From assembly GCA_022823085.1 (NCBI GenBank), contig JAJDXV010000141.1, forward strand, positions 1 to 64,000: a DNA stretch of 64,000 bases, read 5' to 3'. Below are positions 44,455-54,052 of this stretch, one piece after another. Numbering within the stretch: position 1 is the first letter of the stretch; every line of letters starts with the position of its first letter. This DNA is from Candidatus Poribacteria bacterium (GTDB lineage: Bacteria; Poribacteria; WGA-4E; WGA-3G). The notes under the pieces were generated by a model that saw only the letters and a list, made by a program, of their open reading frames with translations, did not search any database and was not told the DNA's origin. A program made the translations under genes and the position numbers.

Positions 44455-45060
44455 ATGGGTATTAAAGAACGGAAAGCACGGGAAAAAGAGCAGTTGCGGC
44501 AGCAAATTCTCTCTGCGGCGCGGGAGCTGTTTGTCAATGAAGGTTATGAGAACGTCTCCATGCGAAAGATTGCCAGTAAAATCGAATATTCACCAACAAC
44601 GATCTATCTCTATTTTAAGGACAAAGCAGATCTTTTAGATTCCGTTTGCCAAGAAACACTCCTGAACCTGTTGAACACACTTGAACAGCTAAAAAGTGAT
44701 ATAAGCGATCCGGTTGAGAGACTAAAAAAAAGTGGACGCGCATACATTGCGTTCGGTCTAAAATATCCGCAAGATTATAAACTCACGTTCGTTGTCCGTC
44801 CTCAGTTCCAAGAGGGTTTACGCCTGCAAGAAGGGTCGATTGGCAAAAAGGTGTTTGATTACTTGCATGAAATAGTCTCCGAATGTATTCGACAACAGAT
44901 ATTCCGGCAAGTGGATATAGACACCACTGGTCAGGTGATGTGGTCAGCCGTCCACGGCGTAACCTTGCTTTTGATTGATTTCCCGGATTTTCCTTGGACT
45001 GAGAGAGATAAATTAATTGACGCGGTAATTCATACAACGATTGCGGGTTTAAAGGCGTAA
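44455..45060 (+). CDS. TetR-family transcriptional regulator
   Basis: QILSAARELFVNEGYENVSMRKIASKIEYSPTTIYLYFKDKADLL. Confidence 0.93.
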   Translation: MGIKERKAREKEQLRQQILSAARELFVNEGYENVSMRKIASKIEYSPTTIYLYFKDKADLLDSVCQETLLNLLNTLEQLKSDISDPVERLKKSGRAYIAFGLKYPQDYKLTFVVRPQFQEGLRLQEGSIGKKVFDYLHEIVSECIRQQIFRQVDIDTTGQVMWSAVHGVTLLLIDFPDFPWTERDKLIDAVIHTTIAGLKA

Positions 45061-45070
45061 ATTCAAACCT

Positions 45071-45099
45071 ATTTGGCGAAAGCCAAATATATTTTTTCG
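45071..45099 (+). terminator. Intrinsic terminator after TetR gene
   Basis: ATTTGGC-GAAA-GCCAAAT followed by ATATTTTTTC. Confidence 0.75.
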
Positions 45100-45105
45100 C
45101 TTATA

Positions 45106-45122
45106 ACTTAACACTGTTAACT
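45106..45122. promoter_or_regulatory. TetR operator, downstream
   Basis: ACTTAACA-C-TGTTAACT, same half-sites as upstream. Confidence 0.65.
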
Positions 45123-45140
45123 TATTTATCTATGTTAATC

Positions 45141-45260
45141 AGGACTTACGCACTTTTGGCTATAGGTGGCTCTGTTAGATGAAATTCTTCTGAAAACACA
45201 GCGTTTTTGCGTCACAATCTAACAGATTGTGGTACATAAAGAGCAATATGCGTAAGTCCT
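45141..45260. mobile_element. MITE copy 4
   Basis: AGGACTTACGCACTTTTGGCTATAGG...TGCGTAAGTCCT; almost identical to copy 2. Confidence 0.9.
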
Positions 45261-45294
45261 ATTAATATTATCAAAATTTGGAGGAAGAATAAAA

Positions 45295-46947
45295 ATGGGA
45301 GCGCGATACCAATTTCACAAAGGCTTTCTGTCCGCAGTTAGACGAAGCCTGTTCTCTATACTGGTTTTTGGTGTATGTCTATCCAGCTGCTCCGGCCGAT
45401 CTAAGGAAGGGGGACCTCCGACAATGATACCTGCGTCTACGGAATTTACTTTCGAGCGGTACGACGTCGAAACCGGTACTGCGAAACAGCAAACTGTTTT
45501 GACAGGATTCTTGCTCGGTGGTGATTTTGCTGAACTGGCGGTGGTAAATATCAAAAAAAATAAGAGCCGACACTTGAACATTTACGCGTTTAGTGAAGGC
45601 ACTTGGGCATCCAAATTTGAGGTGCCACTACGTCCGGAAGTGCTGTTCGTGGATGTTGCAAACATCGGGGGACGTGATCGTTTAATCACTTATGAACAGG
45701 GTCGTTTAAACTGGTTCGATCCAGACGCAGCGATGGAACGTGTCCTGGTCGAACTCACGACGCGCTACAAAGCGGCAGGCGATACTGGAGTCCCATATCT
45801 TGACATCAGTCGAGACGTGAACGGCGACGCGCTTGATGACTTGGTAGTGCCGGACATCGACGGTTTTTGGATCGCCACACAATTGCAGGATGGATCGTTC
45901 ACGAAACCGATAAAACTCGGACCGCCCGACCCGTTTCTCGATAAGATCGCCTTAGACCATCCGCACAGTTACCGCGATGTCGGGATAACCTCTTTAACTG
46001 TCCACTGGTATCTGAGCCGTCTTCACCAGATGGATTACGACCAAGATGGCCGCAGCGATCTCGTGTTCTGGAACGTGGACCATTTCGACGTTTATCGCCA
46101 AGATACGCGCGGGATGTTTTCCACGGTGACAGACACTTTCACTGTTGACATTCCATTCGACACTGATGGTGCTTACGCAATCGCTTTTGATTTCAAGGGC
46201 GAAAATATGTTCTCGCTCATTTTCGGCTTCAGAGAGAACACGAAGCGAAGGGTGCTGCACACGTTCCAAGATTTGAACGGTGATGGCATCGCTGACCTTG
46301 TGATCCATTCGTTAGAGGGGCGGAGCCTTGGCAAACAGCGCAGTTTATATGAGGTACATTTCGGTACGCCGACACCTAATGGGATAGTGTTCGCGCGGGA
46401 CGTCAGCATGACAATCCGACCGCGCGGGACTGCTGGCGGTTTGCAGCCGTGGGGCTATTCGTCACAGGGGTTCCAAGATATTGATGGCGATGGTAAGACC
46501 GATATTCTGTTCAAGGACGTAAAGACTGGACTTACTGGGATGAGCCGTGCGATGGTCGGTAAATCGATTGCGATAGACCTCGAGTGCTACCGCATGGAAA
46601 ATAGGACGTATCCAGCTAAACCGACGACAAGGCGTAAAATTAGACCGAACTTAGATATCTTTGAGACAGATAGGGTCTTCTTTCCAGTCGTTCTGCTTGG
46701 CGATGTGAACGGAGATGGACGCTCGGACCTTCTGATTGGAAAGCATTGGGAAGAGCTGCACGTCTTTCCCGGCATACCGGGCCCAGCACTGTTCGCGCGG
46801 AAACCGCAAAAGGTGTCGGTCGCTATGCCTAACGACGAGCGGAATGCTCGATTGGTGGACCTCAACAAGGACACCAAACAGGACCTTCTGATACATTATC
46901 CGTCTACTACTAATCCGCATCGGGTGGCACTATTGATCGCCCGATAA
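45295..46947 (+). CDS. FG-GAP/VCBS-repeat lipoprotein
   Basis: Lipobox-like VCLSSC; repeated D(x)NGDGxxDL segments. Confidence 0.82.
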   Translation: MGARYQFHKGFLSAVRRSLFSILVFGVCLSSCSGRSKEGGPPTMIPASTEFTFERYDVETGTAKQQTVLTGFLLGGDFAELAVVNIKKNKSRHLNIYAFSEGTWASKFEVPLRPEVLFVDVANIGGRDRLITYEQGRLNWFDPDAAMERVLVELTTRYKAAGDTGVPYLDISRDVNGDALDDLVVPDIDGFWIATQLQDGSFTKPIKLGPPDPFLDKIALDHPHSYRDVGITSLTVHWYLSRLHQMDYDQDGRSDLVFWNVDHFDVYRQDTRGMFSTVTDTFTVDIPFDTDGAYAIAFDFKGENMFSLIFGFRENTKRRVLHTFQDLNGDGIADLVIHSLEGRSLGKQRSLYEVHFGTPTPNGIVFARDVSMTIRPRGTAGGLQPWGYSSQGFQDIDGDGKTDILFKDVKTGLTGMSRAMVGKSIAIDLECYRMENRTYPAKPTTRRKIRPNLDIFETDRVFFPVVLLGDVNGDGRSDLLIGKHWEELHVFPGIPGPALFARKPQKVSVAMPNDERNARLVDLNKDTKQDLLIHYPSTTNPHRVALLIAR

Positions 46948-47028
46948 ACAAATATTTATTAGGGCTGGGCAACCCAGCCCCTACAAATGTATAAATAATT
47001 CCAAAATCCACTCTATAAGGAGAAAACA

Positions 47029-47592
47029 ATGAAACGCTTGACTTTTTATCTATGCTGCCTCTTTTTCGGCATAACCTTAAGTTTCTCGGTTCAGGCACAA
47101 GAGACGAATCTCACCAAAAATTTTGGTATCGGACTTCAAGGCGCGACACCTGAATTTGGTGGGGTCAGTTTTCGCTATACTGGGTTTTCCCCTGTGTATC
47201 TTCAAACCGTTGGACGTTTTATTCTCAGCGATGAGAATAGCGATCACATGTTAGGTGCGGGCATTTCGTATGCCATATTTGAACACCAAAGCAGATGGAA
47301 CCTATCTCGGCTCTATTTTACCTTAGAAGGTGCTTGGCGGTACGAAAGAGGGCTGGACTACATTAGCCCGAAGCCCGAAATTACCACGCAGCAGGAAAAA
47401 ACGAGAGAGTACACTACCACAACGTTAGGCGGCGGAATCGCCTTTGGTGGCGAACTTGTGTTCTCACTTGGCGGGATTCCACTCGGTTTGAATGTGGAAG
47501 TCGGTCAAGGCTTTGGCAGGGAAAAAATTGACTCCGAATCTAAAGGTCTCGCTGGTGTGTACGTCGGAATGGGCATACATGCCTATTTCTAA
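47029..47592 (+). CDS. Predicted outer-membrane beta-barrel-like protein
   Basis: Signal peptide; alternating pattern; C-terminal GVYVGMGIHAYF. Confidence 0.6.
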   Translation: MKRLTFYLCCLFFGITLSFSVQAQETNLTKNFGIGLQGATPEFGGVSFRYTGFSPVYLQTVGRFILSDENSDHMLGAGISYAIFEHQSRWNLSRLYFTLEGAWRYERGLDYISPKPEITTQQEKTREYTTTTLGGGIAFGGELVFSLGGIPLGLNVEVGQGFGREKIDSESKGLAGVYVGMGIHAYF

Positions 47593-47604
47593 CGCCAACT
47601 CGAT

Positions 47605-47760
47605 ATGAGGACGTAGGTTGGGTTGAGCGGTAAGCCACACGCACATTTTCTATACATACAACGTGCTATTCTTTAAGGAACCGTTGAGGTAGATAAGTTT
47701 AGCGAAACCCAACATATCAAACCGTGTTCGTATGGTGATACGTTGGGTTTCACTCGGTTA
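47605..47760. repeat. GTAGGTTGGGTT...GAAACCCAAC repeat (related segment at about 39444-39510)
   Basis: Inverted GGTTGGGTT/AACCCAACA. Confidence 0.6.
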
Positions 47761-47814
47761 TAGTGAATATCTCCCTTTAATCGATCTCTTGCACCGAAAA
47801 TGAAGGAGACAAAC

Positions 47815-47949
47815 ATGAAAATTACCGATGTGAAAGCGATGACGCTAAAGGGATACAAACAGTGGAATTACGTCCAGATTGAGACCGACGCGGGGTTGAC
47901 GCGGGGATGGAGATACTGTACAAATTACCCCGGTAATGCGCCTTGGTAA
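47815..47949 (+). pseudogene. Mandelate racemase/MLE N-terminal remnant
   Basis: MKITDVKAMTLKGYKQWNYVQIETDAGLT then unrelated sequence to a stop; overlaps the end of the convergent gene. Confidence 0.6.
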
Positions 47950-49838
47950 TTGACACCGGTGAACATCCCAAGGACCATCCACATCCCGACGATGCCGAAT
48001 TCACCGATTACCAGTCCCATAAACAGCGGTCGGAATCTCCGATAGTATCCGATGCCGCCAGATTTTAGTGCCAAATACTTCAGAAACCAACCGACAAACA
48101 TACAAGACCAGAGGAAATAAGACGAATAGACCGCACCCATCACATACCCGATCGGATGAAGTTGCCACCACATAAATTGACGTTGCATAATCAGTAGGAA
48201 ACCGGTGATGCCGGTACCTAAGAGCATGCTGTAGGCTTCACCCAACTTCGGGTCTTTCGGATACTGAATCAGTGAAACGATATGATTGAAATATCTCGGG
48301 GCACCGATGAAGGGCCCCCTTTGGAGATTTAAGCCGCCTTTATCATAAATCAGGGGTAGCGATGCAGCGTAGGAGACACCGATGGCGACGACAATAGCAA
48401 GTACCATCGCGGTCAGGACGCTTCTCCGTTTCAGTTGAAACGGGTCTGCGGCTTTGAATCCGTGTAGCACGCTCGGCATCAAAATACCGCCCCAGTCGCG
48501 CATCATCACCCGCTGAAACCCTAACAGCGACAAACTGCTTGCGTTTATGATCCTTGAACCGGCGATGATTTCAAAGTATTCTACAGGATACATTGGTGCC
48601 TGGATCAGTAACATGCCACCGTTGACGACCATCCACGACAACGCAGTAGAGGCAATCAAAAAGAGCGCGATAATACTACAGGCGACCCATAGCGACATCC
48701 CCGCATAGACGCACAGTCCTGCCAGTAGAACGAAACTGAAAATCGTTCCGAGCACTGCCCACCTATAAGGTAACACCTCATCTGAATCGTCTATCGTTGT
48801 GGATTTTGCGGATTCCAGAAAGGTTCGCCGTAGGAGGTCTCCGATATGTCTGCGACTGTTAATGAGAAAAGCGAGCACCATGACCACATAAGCAGCCATT
48901 GTCTGACCTCTCACCGAGATCCACGGACTGATAGGAATCGCAAAAGCGTTGATGATGATGTATTGCAGCTTGAAGAATAGGAAGAAAAACCAGCAGCTAA
49001 ACGATACCTCCATCGCCAGAAAATAGGTGATACCGATGACAGAGAAATAGAGGAAGAACCGAAATTGGGGCCACCACCCCATCACAATCCACGGACGCTC
49101 CGTGAACGGCTTATAGAGATCGTAACGATTTGGGATAGACGGCAATGCCGGAACATACTCGTGTAGTCCGTTAAGCAGATGAAATACGGCGGCGATACCA
49201 ATCCCCATCCATACGAGGCGACTCGTGAAAAGACCGACCGTCTGACCGTTCACTGAAGATTGCTGTACCATCTCTACAGGCACCGTGACAAGCGGAAAGA
49301 TGAACCGTTCGCGTTCGACCCACTGTTTTCGGACGACAATTGAGACGCAGATTGTCAAGGCATAGAGCAGCAGGATAAAAACCGTCCAGACGATGAGCGG
49401 CTTTACCCAGAGTACCCACGGGACAAGCGATTCCCCTTCGTAGAAATCGGTAACGGCGTGTGTATCCCACACAATTAGCCATTCTGGGAAGTGTGGGTGA
49501 AGTGTTTCCGCCCACTCGTTTTCAGGTGTCGCAAAATAGACCGGTGCCGCAAGATACGGGAGCAGGTACCCGATCATCCCTTTCGATGGGATGGCTGAAC
49601 TGACACCCATCATCACCCATATTACCATTAACTCCGCCGGACTCAGCACCGCCCGAGGCAACATCTTTTTTATAAGCGGATTGACGATCAAAGTCAGAAC
49701 AATCAGTGTAAAGACTGCCCCTAAAGGGAAATGATTCCCAGAAATATCCGTCCCTTGGAGGTAGTAGTCGTTATAAGGGGTGATCGCTGTTTGGACGATG
49801 ACGAGTGCCAAACCGATCAGGATTGTTCTGACGCGCAT
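47925..49838 (-). CDS. Polytopic membrane protein (DUF6785/DUF6784-like)
   Basis: Multiple TM helices; start MRVRTILIGLALVIVQTAITPYNDYYLQGTDISGNHFPLGA. Confidence 0.75.
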   Translation of the reverse strand: MRVRTILIGLALVIVQTAITPYNDYYLQGTDISGNHFPLGAVFTLIVLTLIVNPLIKKMLPRAVLSPAELMVIWVMMGVSSAIPSKGMIGYLLPYLAAPVYFATPENEWAETLHPHFPEWLIVWDTHAVTDFYEGESLVPWVLWVKPLIVWTVFILLLYALTICVSIVVRKQWVERERFIFPLVTVPVEMVQQSSVNGQTVGLFTSRLVWMGIGIAAVFHLLNGLHEYVPALPSIPNRYDLYKPFTERPWIVMGWWPQFRFFLYFSVIGITYFLAMEVSFSCWFFFLFFKLQYIIINAFAIPISPWISVRGQTMAAYVVMVLAFLINSRRHIGDLLRRTFLESAKSTTIDDSDEVLPYRWAVLGTIFSFVLLAGLCVYAGMSLWVACSIIALFLIASTALSWMVVNGGMLLIQAPMYPVEYFEIIAGSRIINASSLSLLGFQRVMMRDWGGILMPSVLHGFKAADPFQLKRRSVLTAMVLAIVVAIGVSYAASLPLIYDKGGLNLQRGPFIGAPRYFNHIVSLIQYPKDPKLGEAYSMLLGTGITGFLLIMQRQFMWWQLHPIGYVMGAVYSSYFLWSCMFVGWFLKYLALKSGGIGYYRRFRPLFMGLVIGEFGIVGMWMVLGMFTGVNYQGALPG

Positions 49839-49848
49839 CTATTTTCCC

Positions 49849-51318
49849 CTAATGTGAAGCGGTTCGCGGTATCATCTGAGGGTGTGCATAGACGGTGGCA
49901 TCGAAACTCTTTTGCATCAGTTCCCACTTGACGGCTTGGTAATCGGTGTGTTCGGAAAGGTCGTTGTGTTCCCACGGGTCGTTTTCGAGATCGTAGAGTT
50001 CGCAAATCTCTTTTTGATGGTAGACGACAAGTTTCCAACGTCGGTCCCGATACATCGTTGCGTGCGTCTGGTCAGGAAACGCGATTGCGCCGAAAAATTC
50101 AGAACGTACCGCCTCCCGATGGTCAGCGGCAGAGACCTCACCGCGTAAGAGGGGCGCGAGGGATTTACCCTGCACATAGTACGGAATATCCATACCCACC
50201 GCATCGTACAAGGTGGGAACAATGTCAAGGAGTTCAACAAGGGCATCACTTTGAACGTCTTGTTTGAAGTGTCCGGGCCACGAAATCATGAGCGGTACGC
50301 GCACTGAACCTTCGTAGAAACGACACCCTTTGTATACGAGTCCGTGGTCTCCGAGTGTCTCTCCGTGGTCAGATGTGAAGACAATAATCGTGTCCTCACG
50401 AAGTCCCTCAGCCTCCAGATAGTCGAGGATACGTCCAAACTCGTGATCGAGTTGCTCAATCATCGCGTAATAAGAGGCTTGCATCTTTTTGTCGTCCCAT
50501 TCGGCGGGTGTTTTCGCCTGCGATTGGAAGTCGATGCCGGCATCTGCTAATTTCGACTGGAAGGCGATGTCGCTCTCCTGAAAGTGCGGACCGGGGAGTG
50601 TTTCTGGGTCATACCGACGGTAATATTCCCAAGGCGCATCAAACGGCGGGTGTGGGTCAAACGGGTTGATACTCAGTAGCCACGGCTGATTTTCGCGGCG
50701 GTTTTTCTGAATAAACTCGACAGTTTTTTCGGTACACCAATAGGTCTGATGAAGGTGCGGCGGTACGTTATCGCAATCCGGTGTCGGTGCATTCACGCGT
50801 CCAGATCGGTTCGGAGATTTTTGCGAATCTGCCTTGCCTGCTATCAATGCTGCAGGATCGACACCTTGCGAGCGTTGCCAATCTGCGTATTCGTGTCCGA
50901 TCGCGTTCGGTTTCGCGTGATCGTGGCTATATTGGAAGTAGCGGTAGCCGTCATCCACGCGTTGTTCCTGTGCATCGAAGGCACTCGCGAGGTGGAGTTT
51001 CCCAATTAATCCGCAATCGTAGCCGTCTTGTGCAAGCGCGTGCGTAATCAACCGGTCTTCGTAATATTCGGGAAAAACCGGGTTACCGTTGCCAGTGACA
51101 CTCACGGCTGACGGATACATACCGGTCATAAAACTTGCACGGGAAGGCGTACAGATGGGAGACTGACAATAGGCGTGCGTGAATGTGACCGATTGCCCCA
51201 TAAATTCGTTGAGCCTCGGTGTGTGAATATATGGATTTCCCAACGCACCGATGGTATCGAAACGTTGCTGGTCTGTACAGTACCATAAGATATTTGGACG
51301 TTTTTCCATTTCGCTCAC
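49849..51318 (-). CDS. Sulfatase (type I, formylglycine)
   Basis: PNILWYCTDQQRFDTIGALGNP; C-T-P-S-R motif; TIIVFTSDHGETLGDHGL. Confidence 0.95.
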   Translation of the reverse strand: MSEMEKRPNILWYCTDQQRFDTIGALGNPYIHTPRLNEFMGQSVTFTHAYCQSPICTPSRASFMTGMYPSAVSVTGNGNPVFPEYYEDRLITHALAQDGYDCGLIGKLHLASAFDAQEQRVDDGYRYFQYSHDHAKPNAIGHEYADWQRSQGVDPAALIAGKADSQKSPNRSGRVNAPTPDCDNVPPHLHQTYWCTEKTVEFIQKNRRENQPWLLSINPFDPHPPFDAPWEYYRRYDPETLPGPHFQESDIAFQSKLADAGIDFQSQAKTPAEWDDKKMQASYYAMIEQLDHEFGRILDYLEAEGLREDTIIVFTSDHGETLGDHGLVYKGCRFYEGSVRVPLMISWPGHFKQDVQSDALVELLDIVPTLYDAVGMDIPYYVQGKSLAPLLRGEVSAADHREAVRSEFFGAIAFPDQTHATMYRDRRWKLVVYHQKEICELYDLENDPWEHNDLSEHTDYQAVKWELMQKSFDATVYAHPQMIPRTASH

Positions 51319-51575
51319 GATTCCTTTCCCGGTTGCTACCGGTTGACGGCTAAGGTGTTATTAAGTTTGGCGATAGGTAAGAAGAATGTCGTTATCTATT
51401 CTATCAAATGTTCAGTTTTAAATTAACAAAAATCGCGGGATGGAAGGTTGGAAGAACTTGGTTGGAAGCGTGGAAGATAGGAGGGTCGGTAAGGTTTTCT
51501 GCTTGCCATACCGACAAAGATATGGTATATTTGTGTTACAATCCAAAGCGTACCCACGCGTGAAAGGAAGTAGCC

Positions 51576-52049
51576 ATGCGAATTGCAGTCGGTTGTATCG
51601 GACACGAAACCAATACATTTTCACCTGTTACAACAACTCTTGAGAACTTCAAAAAGGGTACTTACTACCGTGGGGACGAAATCGTCAGTGCGTTCCGAGG
51701 CACCCGAACGATTACGGGTGGTTTCCTCGATATCGCAGAACAACTCAATATGGAGCCTGTCCCGTTACTGTGGACATTCGCGACACCGTCAGGTATGGTA
51801 GCGGACACCGCTTATCAGAGGCTTAAAGCAGAATTTCTCACGCTTTTACCGCGCGCACGCAAACTTATTGCGCTTAAATCTGCTGTCCATTTCCGCGCAG
51901 ATTACACACCCATCGCACACCAGATTCTGGAAGTGGATACCCCAGGTGTCCACAGTCCGAACCTTTTCAATTACAACTATCAGAAACTAAGACGTCCGAT
52001 CTACCCGCTCGACCCGACCACCACTTACGAAAAAACCGGTTCTCGTTAA
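51576..52049 (+). pseudogene. MlrC/M81-family gene with internal deletion
   Basis: N-terminus MRIAVGCIGHETNTFSPVTT...TPSGMVADTAYQRL joined to C-terminus RKLIALKSAVHFRADYTPIAHQILEVDTPGVHSPNL...RRPIYPLD. Confidence 0.8.
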
Positions 52050-52074
52050 GTATCACTAAAGTTTGGACAATTTT

Positions 52075-52306
52075 CAGACATAGCACTCCGCTGGAGTGCA
52101 AGAATATCTACAAACCGTTTCTATAGACATATCACGCCTCTGGCGTGAGGAACCGAAACCTCTAAACCGAGGTCAAACCTATAGACGCAAAGCGTTGAAA
52201 GGGAGTCTCTGAAAAAATCGGTCTCCTTGCTCCAGCGGAGCAACATGTCTATAGTCTATTCATTGAGAAGCGGCCGCACTCCAGCGGAGTGCTATGTCAA
52301 GATACC
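52075..52306. repeat. Third cluster of variable-arm palindromic repeats
   Basis: Palindromes at 52083, 52132 (TCACGCC-TCT-GGCGTGA), 52185 (ACGC-AAA-GCGT), 52227 and 52276; end segments are inverse of 10976-11050. Confidence 0.85.
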
Positions 52307-52419
52307 TGTGGCGGGAAACCTAAATATGCTTTCTCGGATCTTACATCCAGATTCAAAACTCGTGAAAAAATAAAAAACGTTGAAAAACGTAACGTCCAAC
52401 CGATATAAATTGTCCAAGC

Positions 52420-52518
52420 TATAGTAGAGAATAACAAACCTCACCATTGCTGGGGTGTTTCTTCAGGGTTTGTAACCCCGCCTTCTATAAGTGTCTCGTT
52501 CATTGTAAGTTTTACTAT
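52420..52518. repeat. MITE-like element, CTATAGTA...TACTATAG ends
   Basis: Shares GTGTTTCTTCAGGGTTTGTAACCCCGCC with 6824-6958. Confidence 0.45.
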
Positions 52519-52558
52519 AGTTTCTCTGTCCGGGTAGGAAATATCGTATAATGAAGAT

Positions 52559-52744
52559 ATGAAAAACAAAAGCCAAGACCCAATGCCGCCTCCCGATGCA
52601 ACACCAGAGGAGATCGGCGAATTTTGGGATACACATGACCTCACCGATTATTGGGACGAAACCGAAGAAGTGGAATTTCAGGTCAACCTAAAATCAGAAC
52701 AGAATCAGACATTATCTAATGACCCCAAGGATGATAATGAATAA
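52559..52744 (+). CDS. CopG-antitoxin-like small protein
   Basis: TPEEIGEFWDTHDLTDYWDETEEVEFQVNL. Confidence 0.65.
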   Translation: MKNKSQDPMPPPDATPEEIGEFWDTHDLTDYWDETEEVEFQVNLKSEQNQTLSNDPKDDNE

Positions 52745-53948
52745 TTCTATACGAAACAGCGAAGTTCTAATTGGTGACTACATTAAAACTCTCAGAAAAA
52801 AGCATAAAATAAGAAAATCTGAGTATTTACCCAATGGTGCTATCCCTGTTGTTGATCAGAGTCAAGCGTTTATTGCTGGTTACATAAATGACACAAAACG
52901 TGCTTATGATGGACAGCTGCCTGTTATTGTCTTCGGCGACCACACCTGTACGCTAAAATATGTGAATTTTCCTTTTGCAGTCGGGGCAGACGGAACACAG
53001 TTAATACGCCCCACAAAAGATTTCGACATCCGTTACTTCTATTATGCGTTGTGAGATTTGTCCTTGGAACACTTCGGCTATCAAAGACATTTCAAGTATC
53101 TAAAAACGTCCAAAGTTTTTTGTCCACCGAGGCCTATCCAACGCAAAATCGCCGCCATCCTCAGCACCTACGACGACCTCATCGAAAATAACACTCGCCG
53201 CATCAAAATCCTTGAAGACATGGCACAAACCCTCTATCAAGAATGGTTCGTCCACTTCCGATTTCCCGGACCTGAGAACGTCCGGATGGTAGAATCACCG
53301 TTGGGGCTGATACCACAAGGTTGGAAAATTAAAAGACTTGATGAAGTTGCACAATTACATAGAGGGAGATCTTATAGAAGTGTCAACCTTGTTGAAAATG
53401 GAGAAGGATTGCCGTTTCTTAACTTAAAAAATATCAAACGAGATGGTGGTTTTAGACCTGATGGTTTGAAATGGTATGATGGTCAGTTTAAGGAAACACA
53501 AGTTGCCTTTTCAAATGATATTATCATGGCACTTACGGACGTGACACAGGATCGGAGAGTTGTTGCACGTTCTGCTCGCGTTCCGGATCTTGGTTATGAG
53601 AAATATGTATTTTCTATGGATTTGCTCAAGATTAAATCAAGTGAACTAATACAGATAGATTTTTTATACGCATTACTCAAATATTCAAGTTTTCCCGAAA
53701 AGCTCAAAGAGTATGCTAATGGAACAACCGTCCTACATCTAAGTCCTAATCACGTTCAATCTTCTGAATTGGTGCTGCCTCCTAATATACTCAGACAGAG
53801 ATATGCTGAGGTTGCGATGTCAATTCGTCAACAAAGCGATCTACTTAAAAAGAAAAACGTTAGTCTTCGCCAAACCCGGGACCTCCTCCTCCCCAAACTC
53901 ATCTCTGGCGAGATTGATGTATCTAAACTTGATATTGATACTGACTGA
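52737..53948 (+). pseudogene. Type I restriction specificity subunit (HsdS) with in-frame TGA at 53052
   Basis: Continuous frame ...RYFYYAL-*-DLSLEHFGYQRHFKYLK...CPPRPIQRKIAAILSTYDDLIENNTRRIKILEDMAQTLYQEWF; second TRD downstream. Confidence 0.82.
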
Positions 53949-54052
53949 ATGTTACCAAGCACTGTTGTTCATTAATTATAGATTTTCTTTTGCATAAAAG
54001 CCGCTATTGTGCTACAATATTTACCAACAATAGTGAACAGAGGTAAATAATA

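Noticed and set aside
52075-52306. Possible CRISPR array
   Set aside because: Units are palindromes with differing arms and irregular spacing, no constant direct repeat or uniform spacers, and no cas genes nearby.
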